A stretch of 64,000 nt of DNA from Tragulus kanchil (GCA_022376925.1 JAIOJX010000032.1:206704939-206768938); one strand, 5' to 3'. Shown: positions 33,078 to 47,259, numbered from the stretch's first letter. The notes: generated by a model from the letters alone, not told the origin. Numbers and translations are program-made.

Positions 33078-33351
33078 CTTTTTTTTTTTTTTTGGCCACT
33101 TCTATTGGTCTTTCATTTATCTATTTCCATCTGTCTTTGTTCCTTGACCTGCATGGGCCTCCCATCGCAGTGGCCTCTCTCATCACAGAGCGCCGGCTCT
33201 GGGCAGATGTGCTCCAGAGCTCTGACTCGGTAGTTGGACACATTGGTCCAGACGCTCCGCGGCACGTGGGATTTTCCTAGGCCAGTGATCGAGCTGGCGC
33301 CCCTTGCACTGCAAGGTGGTGTCCTTACCCACTGGACCACCAGGGAAGCCC
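33078..33351 (-). mobile_element. Young CHR-1-like SINE
   Basis: This is a reverse-orientation element lacking the usual C-rich tail segment. It has a perfect 12-base target duplication CATCAGGAATTC at 33066-33077 and 33352-33363. Confidence 0.92.
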
Positions 33352-35598
33352 CATCAGGAATTCTTATACCCAGGAGAGGGGTAATGTTGCTGGGTAAACA
33401 CTTGATAATATCTCTGAGAGCAGTGGAGGAGACCATGCATGGCACTGGTGACTTTCTAGAAGTTAAAATAAGAATGGAAATTTTTGGAGTTTAGAGGATA
33501 TATGGGTCTAATAGGAATGATGACTGTTAGTGGGACCAATTAAGGAATCTGGAAGTCGATTTTGAGAAGACTCTGGTGTTTTAGATTTGAACTCAGAGCT
33601 TACCATTAGAAAAAAAACATTAGGAAACAAGAAGTTAAGCACAAGGCAGTATTTCACAATAGATGAAAATTCTGCCTCAATTTTTCTTCGATTCTCAAAA
33701 TCAAGTGGGGATGAGAGACACTGTGGAAACCACCCAGGTGACGGGTTCAGGGGATGCCACTCCCAAATATGTCACTTTGCCATATGAGTTATTTAGAGCC
33801 AAAACACTTGAAAAACAGCAGCTTCAGGTAGCATACACATTCTCCTTTGTTTTCCTTGAAAGCAGAAGTCTCCCAATATATTTTACTTTTCCACAGTTTC
33901 CACTTGCTTCAATCTAGTGTATAAATACTTAGGTTTTTCCACTTTGGGTCTTTGTTTTCTTGTGGAAAATTTGATGTACTGTTTTAAAAAATGGTATGTT
34001 TTTCTTTTGTTAGCCTGTTCTAGGTCAGTTTTATTCTCAAACCTAAGCATAAACCCTAAAAGAGTAAAGTTTTACCTCTCCTACACAGGGGAGAAGAGGT
34101 GAACCTACATGCATTGCTAGTAGAAATTTTGTTGATATTGGAAAAGCAACAAGTACTGAAATAGAGCACAAACAAATGGATGCTGCCCTTCAGAGAGGGA
34201 GGTAAAAAATCTGTGTCAAATTCCCAGAGCCTCTTCTGGATGAAGCTCCCAGTGAATGTGGAAGATACAATATTCTTGTCAGTAAGTTCAGTCAGCAGGC
34301 TGTCTTGACGCTGAATTGCTGAGGCAAAGAAGGGCTGTCCTTAGCAGTGAGGGACATCTGATTGTGAGGCTGAATAAGGCATCCATTTTTCTTTATAGTC
34401 AAGGGAGCATCTAATTTTTCTATTTTCAGGAAATGAAATAAACTCAACATTGTGTGGTAATATACCCCACCAGGGAAGCCCAAAATCAGGAATTCTTATA
34501 CCCAGGAGAGGGGTAATGTTGCTGGGTAAACACTTGATAATATCTCTGAGAGCAGTGGAGGAGACCATGCATGGCACTGGTGACTTTCTAGAAGTTAAAA
34601 TAAGAATGGAAATTTTTGGAGTTTAGAGGATATATGGGTCTAATAGGAATGATGACTGTTAGTGGGACCAATTAAGGAATCTGGAAGTCGATTTTGAGAA
34701 GACTCTGGTGTTTTAGATTTGAACTCAGAGCTTACCATTAGAAAAAAAACATTAGGAAACAAGAAGTTAAGCACAAGGCAGTATTTCACAATAGATGAAA
34801 ATTCTGCCTCAATTTTTCTTCGATTCTCAAAATCAAGTGGGGATGAGAGACACTGTGGAAACCACCCAGGTGACGGGTTCAGGGGATGCCACTCCCAAAT
34901 ATGTCACTTTGCCATATGAGTTATTTAGAGCCAAAACACTTGAAAAACAGCAGCTTCAGGTAGCATACACATTCTCCTTTGTTTTCCTTGAAAGCAGAAG
35001 TCTCCCAATATATTTTACTTTTCCACAGTTTCCACTTGCTTCAATCTAGTGTATAAATACTTAGGTTTTTCCACTTTGGGTCTTTGTTTTCTTGTGGAAA
35101 ATTTGATGTACTGTTTTAAAAAAAATGGTATGTTTTTCTTTTGTTAGCCTGTTCTAGGTCAGTTTTATTCTCAAACCTAAGCATAAACCCTAAAAGAGTA
35201 AAGTTTTACCTCTCCTACACAGGGGAGAAGAGGTGAACCTACATGCATTGCTAGTAGAAATTTTGTTGATATTGGAAAAGCAACAAGTACTGAAATAGAG
35301 CACAAACAAATGGATGCTGCCCTTCAGAGAGGGAGGTAAAAAATCTGTGTCAAATTCCCAGAGCCTCTTCTGGATGAAGCTCCCAGTGAATGTGGAAGAT
35401 ACAATATTCTTGTCAGTAAGTTCAGTCAGCAGGCTGTCTTGACGCTGAATTGCTGAGGCAAAGAAGGGCTGTCCTTAGCAGTGAGGGACATCTGATTGTG
35501 AGGCTGAATAAGGCATCCATTTTTCTTTATAGTCAAGGGAGCATCTAATTTTTCTATTTTCAGGAAATGAAATAAACTCAACATTGTGTGGTAATATC
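33344..35598 (+). repeat. Direct duplication D10, period 1132, join near 34464
   Basis: The second unit starts with a damaged piece of a SINE head (CCCCACCAGGGAAGCCC) and then matches 33354 onward. Confidence 0.95.
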
Positions 35599-36694
35599 AC
35601 CATAAAAATAAGATGAGAAATAGAAACAAAGTCTTGGGTACCAGTGGACTTCAATATGGAAGTTAGAAAAAAATGTGCCCAAGAAATGATGCTAGTTTGA
35701 CATTTGGCATGTCCTTACAACTTCAGTGAGCTGGTTCACCTTTTCCAATACATTCCTGTGCAATTTCCAGTTGATGGCTTAAAGTTTCCTCCCCAACAAA
35801 GATGAATTCATTTTATTATAGATATAAAGCCTTTCAATTTTATAGTGATTAAATTAGTACTGTAGTATTTAATTAGCCAAGTTCCTGCTTGAATCACTTT
35901 GTGATTCTTAGAGGCTTTTTTTTTTTTTTAGATGTAGGAGATTTTATGAAGAATTCTCTTCCAGTAATTTTCTAACATTATTCTGCTAGATGTCTATAAG
36001 AATTTTCAAAGAAAAGTAGGTATGCAGGTTTCTAAAAATGTACACAGATACTCATTGGACACATATACTATATGGTTGTTTTCTTTAAATTTCCTCATTT
36101 GGGGTATATTTGTTTCATATAGTGTTTTTGTAAGCTGTATTTCACAATGAAAAGTGCTTTTTGGTGTCTTGCATAAGTTGAAAATGAAAAGAAAAATGCA
36201 AATTAAATAACTAATAATGACTAAGTGTCAGGAAGTAGATGGATAATAAGAGCCCTTGGACATTTTGGAATCCAGCACTCATCAGGCAGAATTTCAAAGA
36301 ATGAGGGGAAAGTCTAAGGAGGCCTTTGACAGATTCACGTTTGGAATCTGACATTTCCATAGAACAAGCCTTAACTATTGCACTTGTCTAACACAGTCAG
36401 ATATTGTAGAATGGCAAGGGAAAAGAACAAATAGGGCTTGTGATTCTGCTTCTGGGGCTGGCGTCTTGATGGGGCTTTACCTGCCCATTAAGAGGTTTCC
36501 TAGATTGAGTGGTATCCAAGGGACTCCAGAACCCCAGGCTGTGTGTACTTCGAGTAGAAATCTGTGCCCAGCGTGCGAATTCTTGTGGAAGTTTGGACAG
36601 ACATGGCAATGGAACAGGGCTTGCCAGGTTGTGCTAGTGGTAAAAAAAAAAAAAAAAAAGAAAATGTACTTACCAAATGGAGTAAGAGATACAG

Positions 36695-36865
36695 TTTTGA
36701 TCCCTGGATTGTAAAGATCCCCTGGAGGAATGCATGGCAACCCACTCCAGAATTCTTGCCCGGAGAATCCCAGGGACAGAGGTGCCTGGCAGGCTACGGC
36801 CCAGGGAGTCGCAAAGAGTTGAAAATGACTGAAGCGTCTTAGCACGCTCACACACGCAACAGTGA
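36695..36865 (+). mobile_element. Bov-A type SINE
   Basis: This reads CACTCCAGAATTCTTGCCCG, GGCAGGCTACGGCCCAGGGA and GTCGCAAAGAGTTGAAAATG. Confidence 0.82.
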
Positions 36866-37565
36866 AACAAAGTGGAGCTTCATCCCTAGGTTGCAGGGTA
36901 ACACAGGAGTTCACTTCATCTCAGGAAACCACATCTGTAGTGGTGATTTGGCTATATGCTATTGCTGTAACCATGAACTCCTTTAAAACAAGTACTGGTG
37001 TTTGGCTCTTACGTGCATATGTGGAGATGGGGCAGAAACAGGGAGAGTAGAACAGAAGTAGCAGGTGATGTTGAGTATTTGATCAACGGGGTCTGATTAG
37101 CCAGATGTGGTCCCCTGAAGGGATGAAGAAACCTGAAGAGCACTGTCCTCTCCTTAAATGAGATTTGATTAATTTCTGCCCTGAAGCCTCTCTGGATCCA
37201 ACCCAGTTGTATGTGCAGAATAAGCCTCTAAGTACCACTCAGAACAAAAACCTCTTTTAGGAAAAAGAACAGTCTTCCTTCCTCCCTCCTTACTGTGTCT
37301 GAGTCTAGCTAGACAGTACCAGGAAATTTTGAGGACCCATAAATGTGTGGGATAAAGAGGGCCATTCTTTCCATGAGCCATTGCAATAGAATCCTTCACC
37401 ATCTCAGTAGTGTCCATGAGAGTACTTCACACCATATTCCTTTTCTGAAGTATGATGGCAACTCTATCACCTGTTTTCTTACCAGTCTTTAAGGTTTCCC
37501 TTTGCCTGTCCAATTAAACACACTTCAGACTGTCAACCACATAGCATGCTCCTCCTTCTGTAGTG

Positions 37566-39872
37566 TCAACACACTGCTGTTTTATGTGTACTCCAGACTC
37601 CAATAGTCAACTGACACTTGTATACAGTTGGGTTTTTTCACTAGCGTCTCTGAGCCTGTCATTTCCTGTTCCTAAAATGCCTTGTGCATATTAGGGAAAC
37701 CCTACTATTCTCCTCCAGTGTCTTTCTTTTCTGTATGTCTGCTCTACTACTCATCCAAATACTGCACTTTGACACTTCTGATCACATATAGGTGTTGTAA
37801 ATCTTTGAAACAATTATCTGATGTCCTACAGTTTAATTCGGTTCAAACACTGTCTACCTGGAGATGGTGTCAGTTCCCTGAGGTTAAGGGCTCAGTCCCA
37901 CAAAACTGTTCTCACCCATATCTCAGCTGCCAATTGCAAGTAGCAGTGATAGCTTACAATGAACAGGATCAGATTTGTGATCTCCGAAGGAGAAAATTTC
38001 ACCTTGGAACCAAAAGATGGAGCTTTAGTCACTCAGACCTTTGTGTGGTAAAAATAAAAAGGGATAGGACTTCCCTTGTAGCTCAGAGGTGGAGTGTTCC
38101 CCTGCCACTGTGGGAGACATAGGTTCGATCCCTGACCTGGGAGGATCCCACATGCAGTGGAGCAACTAAGTCCATGAGCCACAACTATTGGCCCTATGCT
38201 CTAGAGCCTCAGAGCCACAGCTATTGAGCCCATGTGCCACCGCTACTGAAGCCCGTGTGCCCTAGAGCCCGAGTTCCACAACAAGAGAAGTCACCACAAC
38301 AAGAAGCCTGCTCACCTCAGCTAGAGAGTAGCCCCCACTCCCTGCAACTACAGAAGAGCCTGTGGCAGCATGAAAACCCAGAATAGCCAAAAATAAATAA
38401 ATAAATAAATACATTAAAAGGGATAGAGGGGGCTTCTGACGTCTGGATCAGAACAGGGCCGAAAGAGTGCCTTCTTCCCTAATTTTGGCAGACGTTAGGT
38501 AGTTTTTCAGGGTGGTTATTAACAATAGGTCAATAGGTCAAAAGAATATCTCACGATTATCTCGAGATCACACCCACTTGCACCACACACATCTTGAGAT
38601 AATTAACATGAATATGAGATAAGCCAAAAGGAACAGGTTCCTGTTAAGGAGAAACATGTTCTTGAGTAATACATTGTTATAATCATTAGTTCTGGGATTA
38701 AAGAAAGTAGCTTGGCAAATCCTTCTGTATCAACACACTGCTGTTTTATGTGTACTCCAGACTCCAATAGTCAACTGACACTTGTATACAGTTGGGTTTT
38801 TTCACTAGCGTCTCTGAGCCTGTCATTTCCTGTTCCTAAAATGCCTTGTGCATATTAGGAAACCCTACTATTCTCCTCCAGTGTCTTTCTTTTCTGTATG
38901 TCTGCTCTACTACTCATCCAAATACTGCACTTTGACACTTCTGATCACATATAGGTGTTGTAAATCTTTGAAACAATTATCTGATGTCCTACAGTTTAAT
39001 TCGGTTCAAACACTGTCTACCTGGAGATGGTGTCAGTTCCCTGAGGTTAAGGGCTCAGTCCCACAAAACTGTTCTCACCCATATCTCAGCTGCCAATTGC
39101 AAGTAGCAGTGATAGCTTACAATGAACAGGATCAGATTTGTGATCTCCGAAGGAGAAAATTTCACCTTGGAACCAAAAGATGGAGCTTTAGTCACTCAGA
39201 CCTTTGTGTGGTAAAAATAAAAAGGGATAGGACTTCCCTTGTAGCTCAGAGGTGGAGTGTTCCCCTGCCACTGTGGGAGACATAGGTTCGATCCTGACCT
39301 GGGAGGATCCCACATGCAGTGGAGCAACTAAGTCCATGAGCCACAACTATTGGCCCTATGCTCTAGAGCCTCAGAGCCACAGCTATTGAGCCCATGTGCC
39401 ACCGCTACTGAAGCCCGTGTGCCCTAGAGCCCGAGTTCCACAACAAGAGAAGTCACCACAACAAGAAGCCTGCTGACCTCAACTGGAGAGTGGACACCAC
39501 TCCCTGCAACTAGAGAAGAGCCTGTGGAAGCAGTGAGAACCCAGAATAGCCAAAAATAAATAAATAAATAAATACATTAAAAGGGATAGAGGGGGCTTCT
39601 GACGTCTGGATCAGAACAGGGCCGAAAGAGTGCCTTCTTCCCTAATTTTGGCAGACGTTAGGTAGTTTTTCAGGGTGGTTATTAACAATAGGTCAATAGG
39701 TCAAAAGAATATCTCACGATTATCTCGAGATCACACCCACTTGCACCACACACATCTTGAGATAATTAACATGAATATGAGATAAGCCAAAAGGAACAGG
39801 TTCCTGTTAAGGAGAAACATGTTCTTGAGTAATACATTGTTATAATCATTAGTTCTGGGATTAAAGAAAGTC
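37566..39872 (+). repeat. Direct duplication D11, period about 1164, join near 38729
   Basis: This includes an old CHR-1 SINE. Differences cluster within the SINE. Confidence 0.95.
38066..38415 (+). mobile_element. Old CHR-1-type SINE (copy at 39230-39575)
   Basis: Head GGACTTCCCTTGTAGCTCAG and B box GGTTCGATCCC, followed by CHR units and TAAATAAATAAATA. The copies differ near 38325-38365 against 39474-39535 by substitutions and indels. Confidence 0.82.
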
Positions 39873-39934
39873 TTAGCAAAATAGCTTGGCAACCCAGGTG
39901 AAGGCACATAGGCTAAAAATTGTTCCCAATCCTC

Positions 39935-40545
39935 CTCCTTCTTGGGTATCCCCTGGTCTTCCTATCAATCTGCCTAAGAATTAGCTTTTTCAATAGGCTC
40001 CCAGGTTACCACAACCTCTGTGTGATTAGGCTATAATCCCAGGGTTCCACAACCCCCTCCTCAGGTTCAACTAATTTGCCAGAGCAGCTTGCAGAACTCA
40101 GGGAAACCCTTACATCAACTACTTTATTGAAGGATATCATAAAGGATACAGAGGAACAACCAGATGGAGAGTTCCATAGGGAAGGTCAGGAAGGGTCCCA
40201 ATGCAGGAGCCTCTGTCCCTGTGGAGCTGGGGTGTGTCTCCCTTTGTGGATGTGTTCACCAAACTGAAAGCTCCCCAAACCCCATACTACTTGGGATTTT
40301 ATGGAGGCTTCCTCACATAGGCATGTTCAATTATTAACTCAGTTTCTGGCCCCTCTTCCCTGTGGAAAATAGGGAGAGACCGCTGAAAATTCCAAGCTTC
40401 TAATCATGGTCTTCATGGTAACTAATCCCCACGCAATCCCTACCCAGAGTCACCTCGGCACAACAAAATATGCTTCTAGTGCTGCTATCACGTAGGAATT
40501 GACAAGGGTTTTAGGAGCTCTGTGCTGGAAGTTAGGACAAAGGTG
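39935..40545 (-). mobile_element. Ancient ERVL-class LTR relic
   Basis: The plus strand reads GCAGCTTGCAGAACTCAGGG, TTATTGAAGGATATCATAAA and GATGTGTTCACCAAACTGAA, the layout of a common reversed mammalian LTR. The subfamily is not assigned. Confidence 0.55.
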
Positions 40546-40858
40546 CAGGCAGATACATGTCTCTTCTCATTTCCACCTTCCATCATCAATTCCATCTTGC
40601 AAAACTTCATACACATAATTTAAAAGGCACATAAAAAGATGACATAATGTGGCCAACATATATTAGAATTATTTACTTCTATAATATATAACAAAATGCT
40701 GCTGTAGGTCATGAAGAAATTAGGAGAACATTCTGAAGTAATGGAAATGTAGTTTAAAAGGAATACAAATATTTTCCCAATAAGAGGTGTTGGGGGGGTG
40801 GCAGTTATTCAGCCTTACTAACAGCAGCAACAAAAAAGCATAAGAATATGATATTCTC

Positions 40859-41176
40859 GGGATTCCCTGGTGATCCAGTGGGTAAGGACACCGCCTTGCA
40901 GTGCAAGGGGCGCCAGTTCGATCCCTGGCCTGGGAAGATCCCACGTGCCGTGGAGCGGCTGGATTGATGTGTCCAATTACCGAGCCGGAGCTCTGGGGCG
41001 CCCAGAGCTGGTGCTCTGCGACAACAGAGGCCATTGCGATGGGAGGCCCACGGGGGCCAAAGAACAAAGATGGATGAAAATAGATAAATGAAAGACCAAT
41101 GGAAGTGGCCCGCCTGCCCCCTTCCCTCCCCATCCCATCCCCCTCCAAAATAAATAAAGAAAGAAAGAAACAAAGA
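40859..41176 (+). mobile_element. Young CHR-1-like SINE with a 17-base target duplication
   Basis: The perfect target duplication AAGAATATGATATTCTC is at 40842-40858 and 41177-41193. The A-rich tail has drifted to AAAGAAAG repeats. Confidence 0.94.
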
Positions 41177-41591
41177 AAGAATATGATATTCTCTTTCAAA
41201 CCATACAATTCATAAATTATGAAGATTAGACACAAAGGCAAACATATACACATACATATTGCCCTAGTGTTGGCAACGTGGCTGTTTCATACAGTGTCTT
41301 TGATGGTGTGGTTGGCCGTGTCTGGTAAGTATAGTAAACTAATTTCCTTTCAAAGAGTATCTCTGAAAGAAATAATCAGTGACACACAAAGACAAATACA
41401 TGTATATGTCCCTTCATCTTAGGACAGACTTTATAAATAAAAACTGTCAACAGTGTCAAGGGATTACAATACAAGATTGATTAAATGAAGGGTAGCAGTA
41501 CCCATCAATAGAATACACATCACAGTTTTTAAAAAGTCATGTGTTTGAAGAATATAATAACATGGTAAACTAATCACCATATGATATTAAG

Positions 41592-43772
41592 GTTAAGAAG
41601 ATGTACACTTGAGTGGAAAATCAATACATACAACAGAAAGGCTAGAGGAAAACGGAAATACTCTGAAATGATAAGTGTGCTAGTTTCTAGTGAATGGATT
41701 ATATGCAGTTTCTTTTCTACTGACTATCTCTATTTTCAAAGTTTTCTATGAAGTTTTATTACTTTAAATTAAGAAAAAAAGAGGTCCTATCAGTTAAAGC
41801 CCATATCAAAGGCCACTATCTCTCTGAACTCTTTTCTAATCATCACATCACAGTACAGAGCTTCACTTCTCCCTCCAGAACACTGCCCATGGCGTCTTTA
41901 TTCCCATTTTCTTAGGTTCTCCTACTTAAGAGAATTTAAAGAGGAATCCACCTTTGATCCATTTGAATCATGGGGTCTACAGTTTCACCGGGCCACTTAT
42001 GGGCCCCAAATTTCTGCTGCTTTTGCCTTTTATCCCTCAAGATCAGACCCAGACTCTCCAGAGAAGCCTGACTCTCCAGCTTGGTTAACTGGAGATTCCT
42101 TCAAATGTCATGGAACATTCTGTTTACAGAGAGTAGTAAAAAGAGAAGCAATAAAGAAAGGAAAGAGGAAGGGAGGAGGGCAAATCATATACACATTGTG
42201 AACAATCAAGGGAAGGGCTGTAGGCATTTTGAGTTACCTGTCAGCTCCTGCAAAGCTATACCAGTAGGTCAGGGCCAGGGTTTAAACATGGTTTCAGATC
42301 TACACTTTTAACATTAGTGCCCCGAAACCGTCCCTACCTTCACACAGCAAGTCCAGGAAGTCCACTAGAAATGTAGGTAGAAGAGAGAAGAGCCACTTCC
42401 TTTCCCTGTGCCTGGGACCGTTAGCCTGGAAAGAGCATGGATGAGCTTTCCAAAGAGAGGATAAATTGGATGTGGGGAGACGGGCCCCAGCTCTACAGGT
42501 ACTGTAATTCAGAGAACCTCTCAGAGTCCTGGTTCTTCCTCTGTAACATGGAGATGACACCTGCCTCAAGGTGGTATAGAAGAAAAACCTGACCAAGCAG
42601 AAGGAGCACTGTTTTGACTTTCAAGAGAAACCTGTCAGGAGTTGCTTTAATGAAAGTCGAGGAACCAGAACACCATAAGAAAGTTAAGAAGATGTACACT
42701 TGAGTGGAAAATCAATACATACAACAGAAAGGCTAGAGGAAAACGGAAATACTCTGAAATGATAAGTGTGCTAGTTTCTAGTGAATGGATTATATGCAGT
42801 TTCTTTTCTACTGACTATCTCTATTTTCAAAGTTTTCTATGAAGTTTTATTACTTTAAATTAAGAAAAAAAGAGGTCCTATCAGTTAAAGCCCATATCAA
42901 AGGCCACTATCTCTCTGAACTCTTTTCTAATCATCACATCACAGTACAGAGCTTCACTTCTCCCTCCAGAACACTGCCCATGGCGTCTTTATTCCCATTT
43001 TCTTAGGTTCTCCTACTTAAGAGAATTTAAAGAGGAATCCACCTTTGATCCATTTGAATCATGGGGTCTACAGTTTCACCGGGCCACTTATGGGCCCCAA
43101 ATTTCTGCTGCTTTTGCCTTTTATCCCTCAAGATCAGACCCAGACTCTCCAGAGAAGCCTGACTCTCCAGCTTGGTTAACTGGAGATTCCTTCAAATGTC
43201 ATGGAACATTCTGTTTACAGAGAGTAGTAAAAAGAGAAGCAATAAAGAAAGGAAAGAGGAAGGGAGGAGGGCAAATCATATACACATTTTGAACAATCAA
43301 GGGAAGGGCTGTAGGCATTTTGAGTTACCTGTCAGCTCCTGCAAAGCTATACCAGTAGGTCAGGGCCAGGGTTTAAACATGGTTTCAGATCTACACTTTT
43401 AACATTAGTGCCCCGAAACCGTCCCTACCTTCACACAGCAAGTCCAGGAAGTCCACTAGAAATGTAGGTAGAAGAGAGAAGAGCCACTTCCTTTCCCTGT
43501 GCCTGGGACCGTTAGCCTGGAAAGAGCATGGATGAGCTTTCCAAAGAGAGGATAAATTGGATGTGGGGAGACGGGCCCCAGCTCTACAGGTACTGTAATG
43601 CAGAGAACCTCTCAGAGTCCTGGTTCTTCCTCTGTAACATGGAGATGACACCTGCCTCAAGGTGGTATAGAAGAAAAAGCTGACTAAGCAGAAGGAGCAC
43701 TGTTTTTGACTTTCAAGAGAAAACCTGTCAGGAGTTGCTTTAATGAAAGTCGAGGAACCAGAACACCATAAG
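41592..43772 (+). repeat. Direct duplication D12, period 1091, join near 42681
   Basis: This is unique-looking sequence with only a few single-base substitutions between copies. Confidence 0.95.
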
Positions 43773-45706
43773 CATAAATTAAAATGTCTTTATTTTAAAC
43801 ACATTAAGCTATAGAAGACTTTAGTAAATTTAATATGTACCTATCTGTATCAAGTAATACAAAACTAAATCATTTATTTGCATGCTAATCATTATTAAAG
43901 TCACTTATGAAATTCATCTAAATGGTGTCATACCAGCTTTCAAAACAACTAAGTCACAAAGGTCTGTATGTGGAAATACAAAAGTAACTAAAATACATTT
44001 GCACAAGGAGAAACCTTACTTAAGGAGAAGATATCAAAGAACTAAGAACATATTTGCTTTGATAATTGATCGTAGTTTTCATCCAAGTAGTTAGTTATCT
44101 AACCAGTATACTAATTCTTAGCTGTGAAATTAGTCACTTCCATTTTTATATTAGAAACTTCAGATCTGATAACATTTTTGATATTTTGTATGCTTTTCTT
44201 CCACAGTAGGTAATAATTTATTTATAAATGAATTATAAACAAAATCAATTATAATAATAAATAATTCAAATAATTACTGTGAGTGTTACCAGGCAAAATC
44301 TTGGCCTTTGCTACCCACTGAAGCCTAATGAAAAATACAGAGACAGAATTTGGAGGAAAGAGAAAGGTGGCTTTTATCAGCTGGTGGAGAGAGGAACAGT
44401 ACTAGTAGGCTTATGCCTCAAGGGCTGTGCCTACCCCCCATGAAGAGTCTAGGGGCTCATATAAGGCAGGAGCTTGCAGTCAGGAGTCAGTGATGAGGAA
44501 CAAAGGTGATAGGATCTTGATTTCTTCCTCTTAATATTGTTTGGAAGGCAGTCATAAACTGGTGTCAGTAACCCAGTAATTGAGTCTGGCAGTTCGGTGG
44601 CCCTGTGCCTTTTGCCTGGGACGTTAGCCTGGAAAGAGCATGGTGAGCTTTCCAAAGAGAGGATAAATTGGATGTGGGGAGACGGGCCCCAGCTCTACAG
44701 GTACTGTAATGCAGAGAACCTCTCAGAGTCCTGGTTCTTCCTCTGTAACATGGAGATGACACCTGCCTCAAGGTGGTATAGAAGAAAAAGCTGACTAAGC
44801 AGAAGGAGCACTGTTTTTGACTTTCAAGAGAAAACCTCTGTCAGGAGTTGCTTTAATGAAAGTCGAGGAACCAGAACACCATAAGCATAAATTAAAATGT
44901 CTTTATTTTAAACACATTAAGCTATAGAAGACTTTAGTAAATTTAATGTGTACCTATCTGTATCAAGTAATACAAAACTAAATCATTTATTTGCATGCTA
45001 ATCATTATTAAAGTCACTTATGAAATTCATCTAAATGGTGTCATACCAGCTTTCAAAACAACTAAGTCACAAAGGTCTGTATGTGGAAATACAAAAGTAA
45101 CTAAAATACATTTGCACAAGGAGAAACCTTACTTAAGGAGAAGATATCAAAGAACTAAGAACATATTTGCTTTGATAATTGATCGTAGTTTTCATCCAAG
45201 TAGTTAGTTATCTAACCAGTATACTAATTCTTAGCTGTGAAATTAGTCACTTCCATTTTTATATTAGAAACTTCAGATCTGATAACATTTTTGATATTTT
45301 GTATGCTTTTCTTCCACAGTAGGTAATAATTTATTTATAATGAATTATAAACAAAATCAATTATAATAATAAATAATTCAAATAATTACTGTGAGTGTTA
45401 CCAGGCAAAATCTTGGCCTTTGCTACCCACTGAAGCCTAATGAAAAATACAGAGACAGAATTTGGAGGAAAGAGAAAGGTGGCTTTTATCAGCTGGTGGA
45501 GAGAGGAACAGTACTAGTAGGCTTATGCCTCAAGGGCTGTGCCTACCCCCCATGAAGAGTCTAGGGGCTCATATAAGGCAGGAGCTTGCAGTCAGGAGTC
45601 AGTGATGAGGAACAAAGGTGATAGGATCTTGATTTCTTCCTCTTAATATTGTTTGGAAGGCAGTCATAAACTGGTGTCAGTAACCCAGTAATTGAGTCTG
45701 GCAGTT
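43494..45706 (+). repeat. Direct duplication D13, period 1113, join near 44604
   Basis: This chains with D12, and 43494-43772 is present three times. Confidence 0.95.
44282..44604 (-). mobile_element. LTR-like repeat (copies at 45398-45720 and 46497-46800)
   Basis: This contains AATTTGGAGGAAAGAGAAAG, GGCTCATATAAGGCAGGAGC and CAGTAACCCAGTAATTGAGT. It appears three times through chained duplications of 1113 and 1079 bases. It looks like a reversed LTR of unidentified family. Confidence 0.4.
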
Positions 45707-46291
45707 CGGTGGCCCTGTGGCCTTCTTTCTTTTATGTAACTATTACCAGAAGGGTATTGTAAGGGTAAACACCAGAGGATGTACTCAGCATAGAATCAAA
45801 GGAAAATAGGTGTGAAGTGCAGAGTTAGGGGGCACAAAAGCAAACTTAATTATAAATGTTCAGAATTAGGAACAGTTAAAGTAAAAACACTAGGACTGTT
45901 CAGGCCTGCTCACTGTTCTCTTTATCTTATTTGTTCTCAGGAAAGGGCAAGAGGAAAACTCATTCCTTTTTTGCCTTTTTACTGCAACATGAGCACTAAT
46001 TGTGTACTAGATACCTTTAACTGGGTAACTCACTTTCTCTATTCAGAGTTAAAACCTTGTCAGTTATGTTGCTAGATACTAAAGGGTATGTTTTCTCCAT
46101 TTGTTGCCTTTTCTGTAGAATCACTGTCCTCTCAAACAACTGAGAAACTATGTAATTTATAAAATCTAAAAAATTTATTTCCAAGTTCACTTTCACACTG
46201 AAGGGGGAAACTGTAAGTAATTATTGAAAAGCAAAGACTACACATATACATTCATTGTGGCAGCCATTCCCAGGGTAGATTAGCATAGAAG

Positions 46292-46495
46292 ATTACAGTT
46301 TGGCTGGGATTGTCCCCTTTGCCCCACTCAGGTGTTTATGGAAGAAAGCCTGGAGCTGCTGCCAAGCATCTACCTGGGCCCTGGCATGAGCCCTGGGCTC
46401 CCCTCCCCAGATGACAGGTCTGCCCACCGCAGTGTGCAGGAAGCCCGACACGGGTAAGCCTTTGTGCCCGTCCCTGGGTAACAGATGATCTGGGG
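46292..46495 (-). pseudogene. Truncated, damaged copy of ACOT2 exon 3 3' end
   Basis: This matches 47373-47590 apart from a scrambled and shortened stretch near 46449-46470 and an abrupt end at about 46495. It lies at the end of the first unit of a 1079-base duplication. Confidence 0.85.
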
Positions 46496-47253
46496 CCTTT
46501 GCTACCCACTGAAGCCTAATGAAAAATACAGAGACAGAATTTGGAGGAAAGAGAAAGGTGGCTTTTATCAGCTGGTGGAGAGAGGAACAGTACTAGTAGG
46601 CTTATGCCTCAAGGGCTGTGCCTACCCCCCATGAAGAGTCTAGGGGCTCATATAAGGCAGGAGCTTGCAGTCAGGAGTCAGTGATGAGGAACAAAGGTGA
46701 TAGGATCTTGATTTCTTCCTCTTAATATTGTTTGGAAGGCAGTCATAAACTGGTGTCAGTAACCCAGTAATTGAGTCTGGCAGTTCGGTGGCCCTGTGGC
46801 CTTCTTTCTTTTATGTAACTATTACCAGAAGGGTATTGTAAGGGTAAACACCAGAGGATGTACTCAGCATAGAATCAAAGGAAAATAGGTGTGAAGTGCA
46901 GAGTTAGGGGGCACAAAAGCAAACTTAATTATAAATGTTCAGAATTAGGAACAGTTAAAGTAAAAACACTAGGACTGTTCAGGCCTGCTCACTGTTCTCT
47001 TTATCTTATTTGTTCTCAGGAAAGGGCAAGAGGAAAACTCATTCCTTTTTTGCCTTTTTACTGCAACATGAGCACTAATTGTGTACTAGATACCTTTAAC
47101 TGGGTAACTCACTTTCTCTATTCAGAGTTAAAACCTTGTCAGTTATGTTGCTAGATACTAAAGGGTATGTTTTCTCCATTTGTTGCCTTTTCTGTAGAAT
47201 CACTGTCCTCTCAAACAACTGAGAAACTATGTAATTTATAAAAATCTAAAAAA

Positions 47254-47259
47254 TTTATT
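47254..47259 (-). promoter_or_regulatory. Candidate polyadenylation signal of ACOT2
   Basis: The complement reads AATAAA about 115 bases beyond the ACOT2 stop codon. Position and sequence fit a poly(A) signal, but no cleavage site can be proven from sequence. A second copy lies about 1079 bases to the left. Confidence 0.45.

Noticed and set aside
37682..39285. Frames of about 145 residues in two copies (CKSLKQLSDVLQFNSV)
   Set aside because: They run into an old CHR SINE, have no recognisable domain and differ at their start; the repetition is due to duplication D11 and not to conservation.
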